Positions 39,957-43,436 of a stretch of DNA of 43,436 nt are shown in pieces. Below the pieces are notes generated by a model. That model searched no databases. It saw only the letters and a program-made list of their open reading frames with translations, and was not told the DNA's origin. A program made the position numbers and the translations under genes. Positions within the stretch are counted from its first letter, which is position 1; every line of letters starts with the position of its first letter. This DNA comes from Robinsoniella peoriensis (lineage in GTDB: Bacteria; Bacillota; Clostridia; Lachnospirales; Lachnospiraceae), in the NCBI RefSeq assembly GCF_042680125.1, contig NZ_JBHTNY010000057.1; one strand, 5' to 3'.

Positions 39957-42524
39957 TTATGCTCTTCTGCCGCAGCACTGTTTGTATTTCTTGCCGCTTC
40001 CGCATGGACACGGATCGTTGGGATAAACTTTTTCAGAAGTACGTCTTACAGGGCCTTTTACTTCGGAGTCATCTTTGTTCGTTCCGGTTACCTTTGCAAC
40101 TTCTTCACGTTCAACCTTCTGCTCAATGCGGACATGGTATAACAGGCGGAGTGTATCTTCCTGAATACCTGCTGACATGGTATCAAACATCTCATATCCG
40201 CTCATCTTGTATTCAACCAGCGGATCTCTCTGTCCATATGCCTGAAGCCCGATACCCTGACGCAGCTGGTCCATATCATCGATATGATCCATCCACTTAC
40301 GGTCGATTACTTTCAGAAGAATCACACGCTCCAGTTCACGCAGCTGTTCCGGTTCCGGGAACTCTGCTTCTTTTGTTTCGTAGAGCTTCACTGCTTTTTC
40401 TTTCAGATTCTGCTTTAACTGGTTCTTCTTTATTTTTTTGATATCTTCTTTTGTAACAGGCTGTAACGGAATAATAGGATTCAACAGGGAATTCAGTTCA
40501 TTTAAATCCCATTCTTCATTATCCGCATCATCTGCAATACACATATCAACGGTATTGTCCACAATATCGGTAATCATCTTATAAATGGAGTCCCGCATGC
40601 TTTCTCCGTCCAGAACACGTCTTCTCTCCTTGTAAATAATTTCACGCTGCTCGTTATTTACCTGGTCATATTCTAACAGATTCTTACGGATTCCGTAGTT
40701 GTTGCTCTCGATCTTCTTCTGGGCTTTTTCAATAGCAGAAGAAAGCATCTTGTGTTCGATCTGCTCATTTTCAGATACACCCAGAGATTTAAATACACTC
40801 ATCAGACGTTCTGAACCAAACAGACGCATCAGATCATCTTCCAGAGAAATAAAGAATCTGGATTCACCGGGATCTCCCTGACGTCCGGAACGTCCACGCA
40901 GCTGGTTATCAATACGTCTGGATTCATGACGTTCCGTACCGATAATCTTTAAACCGCCTGCTGCTTTTGAATCATCATCCAGCTTAATATCCGTACCACG
41001 GCCTGCCATGTTGGTTGCAATGGTAACTGCACCATGCACACCTGCCTCTGCAACGATTTCAGCCTCCAATTCATGGAATTTCGCATTCAGGACTTTGTGC
41101 TGGATTCCGCGTTTTTTCAGCATACTGCTGATTAGTTCGGAAGTTTCGATGGTTATGGTACCAACCAGTACAGGTTGTCCCTTTGCATGGGCTTCTTCGA
41201 TAGAATCCACTACTGCATGGAATTTTTCCTTCTTAGTCATATATACGGCATCATCAGCATCTTTACGTGCTACCGGTCTGTTGGTAGGAATCTCGACAAC
41301 GTCCATTCCATAGATGTCACGGAACTCCTTTTCCTCTGTCAAAGCGGTACCTGTCATACCAGATTTCTTTGTATATTTATTGAAAAAGTTCTGGAAAGTG
41401 ATCGTAGCAAGGGTCTTGCTTTCTCTCTTTACCTTAACATGTTCTTTTGCTTCAATTGCCTGATGCAGTCCATCGGAATATCTTCTGCCCGGCATGATAC
41501 GTCCTGTAAATTCATCTACAATCAGTACTTCATCATCTTTTACAACATAATCCTGATCACGGAACATCAGATTGTGTGCACGCAGTGCAAGGTTGATATT
41601 GTGCTGAATCTCCAGATTATCCGGATCAGCCAGGTTTTCAATCTGGAAGAATTTTTCTACCTTTTTTACACCATCTTCGGTCAGATTTACAACCTTGTCC
41701 TTTTCATTTACGACAAAATCACCGGTCTCAATGATTTCTTCGCCCATGATAGCAGACATCTTCGTTACTTCTCCGCTGGCTTCACCACGTTCCAGCTGAC
41801 GTGCAAGGATATCGCAGACTTCATATAATTTCGTTGATTTTCCACTCTGTCCGGAAATGATAAGCGGTGTCCTGGCCTCATCAATCAATACGGAATCCAC
41901 CTCATCGATGATGGCATAATGCAGATCTCTCTGTACCAGCTGTTCCTTATAGATTACCATGTTGTCACGCAGATAATCAAAACCTAATTCGTTATTGGTA
42001 ACATATGTGATATCACAATTGTATGCATCCCGTCTCTCGTCATTGTCCATAGAGTTTAATACACAGCCTACCTTCAGCCCTAAAAACTCATGTACTTTTC
42101 CCATCCACTCAGCATCACGATGTGCCAGATAATCATTAACCGTTACGATATGAACGCCTTTGCCTTCCAATGCATTTAAGTATGCCGGAAGTGTAGAAAC
42201 CAATGTTTTACCTTCACCGGTTTTCATTTCTGCGATACGTCCCTGATGCAGAATAATACCACCGATAATCTGAACCGGATAATGCTCCATGTCCAGAACA
42301 CGTTTTCCTGCTTCTCTGACCGTCGCAAACGCTTCGGGGAGAAGGTCGTCCAAAGTCTCTCCATCAGCCAGTCTCTTTTTATATTCTTTCGTCTTATCTC
42401 TTAGTTCTTCATCAGACAAAGCCTGCATGGTCGGCCTCAAAGCTTCTACTTTTTTTACGAGAGGTTTGATCATTTTTACCTCTCTCTCACTATGAGTCCC
42501 TAATACTTTTTGTATAAGATTCAT
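39957..42524 (-). CDS. secA: Protein translocase ATPase SecA
   Basis: SecA drives preproteins through SecYEG. The 855-residue protein has the usual domains. Walker A is MKTGEGKTLV (about 104), with DEVDSVLIDEARTPLIISG for the DEAD segment. The preprotein cross-linking domain follows, then GTDIKLDDDSKAAGGLKIIG and LRGRSGRQGDPG of the second nucleotide domain. The C-terminal zinc motif is CPCGSGKKYKQCC. Length and order are typical of a housekeeping SecA1. The start at 42524 has AGGTG seven to eight bases upstream. It has its own promoter and terminator. Confidence 0.97.
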   Translation of the reverse strand: MNLIQKVLGTHSEREVKMIKPLVKKVEALRPTMQALSDEELRDKTKEYKKRLADGETLDDLLPEAFATVREAGKRVLDMEHYPVQIIGGIILHQGRIAEMKTGEGKTLVSTLPAYLNALEGKGVHIVTVNDYLAHRDAEWMGKVHEFLGLKVGCVLNSMDNDERRDAYNCDITYVTNNELGFDYLRDNMVIYKEQLVQRDLHYAIIDEVDSVLIDEARTPLIISGQSGKSTKLYEVCDILARQLERGEASGEVTKMSAIMGEEIIETGDFVVNEKDKVVNLTEDGVKKVEKFFQIENLADPDNLEIQHNINLALRAHNLMFRDQDYVVKDDEVLIVDEFTGRIMPGRRYSDGLHQAIEAKEHVKVKRESKTLATITFQNFFNKYTKKSGMTGTALTEEKEFRDIYGMDVVEIPTNRPVARKDADDAVYMTKKEKFHAVVDSIEEAHAKGQPVLVGTITIETSELISSMLKKRGIQHKVLNAKFHELEAEIVAEAGVHGAVTIATNMAGRGTDIKLDDDSKAAGGLKIIGTERHESRRIDNQLRGRSGRQGDPGESRFFISLEDDLMRLFGSERLMSVFKSLGVSENEQIEHKMLSSAIEKAQKKIESNNYGIRKNLLEYDQVNNEQREIIYKERRRVLDGESMRDSIYKMITDIVDNTVDMCIADDADNEEWDLNELNSLLNPIIPLQPVTKEDIKKIKKNQLKQNLKEKAVKLYETKEAEFPEPEQLRELERVILLKVIDRKWMDHIDDMDQLRQGIGLQAYGQRDPLVEYKMSGYEMFDTMSAGIQEDTLRLLYHVRIEQKVEREEVAKVTGTNKDDSEVKGPVRRTSEKVYPNDPCPCGSGKKYKQCCGRRA

Positions 42525-42570
42525 TTCTATTCACCTATATCCTTCATCTGTGTTCTTATAATCACTAACT

Positions 42571-42599
42571 ATATTAACACCTTTACGCATTTTTCACAA
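42571..42599 (-). promoter_or_regulatory. Promoter of secA
   Basis: On the minus strand there is TTGTGA, a 17-base spacer and TAATAT. The predicted start is near 42564, giving a leader of about 40 bases. Confidence 0.55.
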
Positions 42600-42653
42600 T
42601 AAAATTTTTTATAAACTTAGGCTTCACAAATCGTTCATAATGCGTTCATAAAC

Positions 42654-42693
42654 AAAAATACCGCATACAGCCTCTGCCATATGCGGTATTTTT
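42654..42693 (-). terminator. Terminator of the HPr-like gene
   Basis: On the minus strand AAAATACCGCATA pairs with TATGCGGTATTTTT around a 12-base loop. The A-run and T-run make it effective in both directions. Confidence 0.85.
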
Positions 42694-42726
42694 ATAAATT
42701 TTCCTCTTTTATCTGAAACCGATAAA

Positions 42727-42957
42727 TTAAGAAACGCGGTATTTTTCCAGCGCTCCGGTGAGCTTTTCACAAGGCTCGCCGTGGATTTGTAAGTCTACTA
42801 CATTCCCTACTGCAAGTCCTAAAACACCTAATATAGATTTTGCATCAATTACAATATGTCCTTTTTTCATATCCATATCATATGGGTAATTTGCTATCTG
42901 GTTCACAAATTCTAATACTTCATCCGGATTATCAAAGCTTACTTTTATTTCTTTCAT
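42727..42957 (-). CDS. HPr-like protein lacking the phosphorylatable histidine
   Basis: This 76-residue protein has the HPr fold pattern. The region around the regulatory serine is clear: DAKSILGVLGLAVG (Ser41), matching the LKSIMGVMSL stretch around Ser46 of HPr. The catalytic GIHARPA loop with His15 is replaced by NPDEVLEFVNQIA, so it cannot take phosphate from enzyme I. It may be a Crh-like regulatory relative, but unlike Crh it has lost the whole loop. It has a strong AAGGAG site, a terminator behind, and its own transcription unit upstream of secA. Confidence 0.8.
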   Translation of the reverse strand: MKEIKVSFDNPDEVLEFVNQIANYPYDMDMKKGHIVIDAKSILGVLGLAVGNVVDLQIHGEPCEKLTGALEKYRVS

Positions 42958-43105
42958 GAAATCGATCTCCTTTTCCTCGGTATTTATCCTTTAGCAATAT
43001 CTGCTTAATTTTATCTTTTGTTAACTTTTTATCATTCTATCTTATTTTTCATGAAAGAAATAGGGGAACTTTTTAAAAAAGGAGGAATTATTTAATCTCA
43101 ATTTA

Positions 43106-43270
43106 CTATTTATAGGTCTTCCGGTACTCTGCTGGAAGCATCCCGACTTCTTCTTTAAATACCTTGCTCATATACTTTGGGTCTGAATATCCTGCCATTA
43201 CGGCAATCTGATTTAACGGGTCTTCGACACTTTCCATATCTCTAAAGTACCTTAAAGCCTTGATACAGGC
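43106..43270 (-). pseudogene. 3' remnant of an AraC-family regulator gene
   Basis: The minus strand encodes about 54 residues ending in a stop at 43106-43108. They include the second helix-turn-helix of an AraC domain: NQIAVMAGYSDPKYMSKVFK followed by EEVGMLPAEYRKTYK. Upstream, codon sense ends at about 43270, where TAA is met in frame and the sequence turns into a T-rich stretch leading to a transposase gene on the other strand. The rest of the regulator is missing, most simply because a mobile element inserted here. Confidence 0.8.
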
Positions 43271-43315
43271 TTATTTTTTTGTCAAATTTTTACTATTTTT
43301 ATGTTGTATGTGTTG

Positions 43316-43344
43316 TATTTATATGGTATAATAATTACAGGGGT
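43316..43344 (+). promoter_or_regulatory. Transposase promoter
   Basis: There is a TTGTAT box, a spacer of about 17 bases and a perfect TATAAT (within GGTATAATAATT), just before the transposase ribosome binding site (GGGGTGA). Positions are approximate by a base or two. Confidence 0.5.
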
Positions 43345-43353
43345 GATGCATTT

Positions 43354-43436
43354 ATGAAAATATACTTTGATAAACGACTAAAGGATCCCACTTATTATGC
43401 ACAGCAGGGAATCCGTAATGGAAAGAAAACAACCAC
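43354..43436 (+). CDS. IS1634-like transposase, N-terminal fragment
   Basis: The frame starts at ATG 43354 and runs off the right edge after about 27 codons: MKIYFDKRLKDPTYYAQQGI followed by RNGKKTTT. The YFDKR-KDPxYY and RNGKKxxTKxV pattern is typical of the opening of IS1634/IS4-type transposases. GGGGTG lies upstream. Only the N-terminus is visible, so catalytic DDE residues and completeness cannot be judged. Confidence 0.6.
   Translation, partial: MKIYFDKRLKDPTYYAQQGIRNGKKTT

Larger units (their letters stand above)
43271..43436 (+). mobile_element. Left part of an IS1634-like insertion sequence (partial)
   Basis: This sequence between the broken AraC gene and the right edge holds the promoter and start of a transposase gene. 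The exact left terminal inverted repeat cannot be defined because the right end lies outside the window. Confidence 0.5.

Noticed and set aside
39959..40441. 160-codon plus-strand frame over the end of secA
   Set aside because: It is antisense to the conserved SecA C-terminus with no independent support.

Overview
The window looks like a chromosomal segment of a low-GC Gram-positive anaerobe, most likely a gut Lachnospiraceae. The evidence is AGGAGG-type ribosome binding sites throughout, TTGACA/TATAAT-type promoters with 17-base spacers, an FMN riboswitch before ribU, YesM/YesN-type sugar regulation, a radical-SAM anaerobic sulfatase-maturating enzyme, and a clostridial rRNA leader. The species cannot be named from this sequence. 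Most genes are on the minus strand.

Layout. 1-502: leader and first bases of a 16S rRNA gene running off the left edge on the minus strand, preceded by tRNA-Ser(GGA) and tRNA-Ser(UGA). 503-1132: intergenic stretch with a decaying heptamer array. 1133-7304: housekeeping genes ispD, tsaD, rnz, a small CxxC protein, rimI, tsaB, tsaE, a YcxB-like protein and a NUDIX gene with a damaged 5' end; tsaD, tsaB and tsaE belong to tRNA t6A synthesis. 7365-8312: ribU under an FMN riboswitch. 8427-9323: an AraC regulator. 9727-20694: a sulfated-glycan utilisation locus encoding a YesM/YesN two-component system, an ABC sugar importer, a GH88 unsaturated glucuronyl hydrolase and two Cys-type sulfatases. Divergent from it are anSME, which would activate those sulfatases, and a LysR regulator. 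22958-27179: tex and three poorly characterised membrane proteins. 27257-31704: a threonine/lysine branch operon, transcribed ACT regulator, hom, iPGM-like presumed homoserine kinase, lysC. 31977-35309: a repeat-containing lipoprotein and an ABC-2 exporter. 35433-38655: SPFH, zinc-ribbon and TPM genes resembling Bacillus ydjGHI. 38749-42957: prfB with its programmed frameshift, secA, and an HPr-like protein lacking the phosphorylatable histidine. 43106-43436: an AraC remnant next to the start of an IS1634-like transposase gene.

How the genes work together. The sulfatase/GH88 locus has no polysaccharide lyase, so it looks built to import and trim unsaturated, sulfated oligosaccharides released by other organisms. 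A perfect 12-base direct repeat with a 32-base period lies upstream of the solute-binding-protein promoter and is a good candidate site for the YesN-like regulator.

The least explained signal is a dispersed element found four times in the window (2864-2987, 4003-4118, 12666-12687, 29741-29890). It always lies just 5' of a start codon and always in the same orientation as that gene, with a GCAGG/CCTGC hairpin at the gene-proximal end. Before rnz, and probably before tsaD, it begins almost at the predicted transcription start. It may be a mobile leader element or structured RNA.
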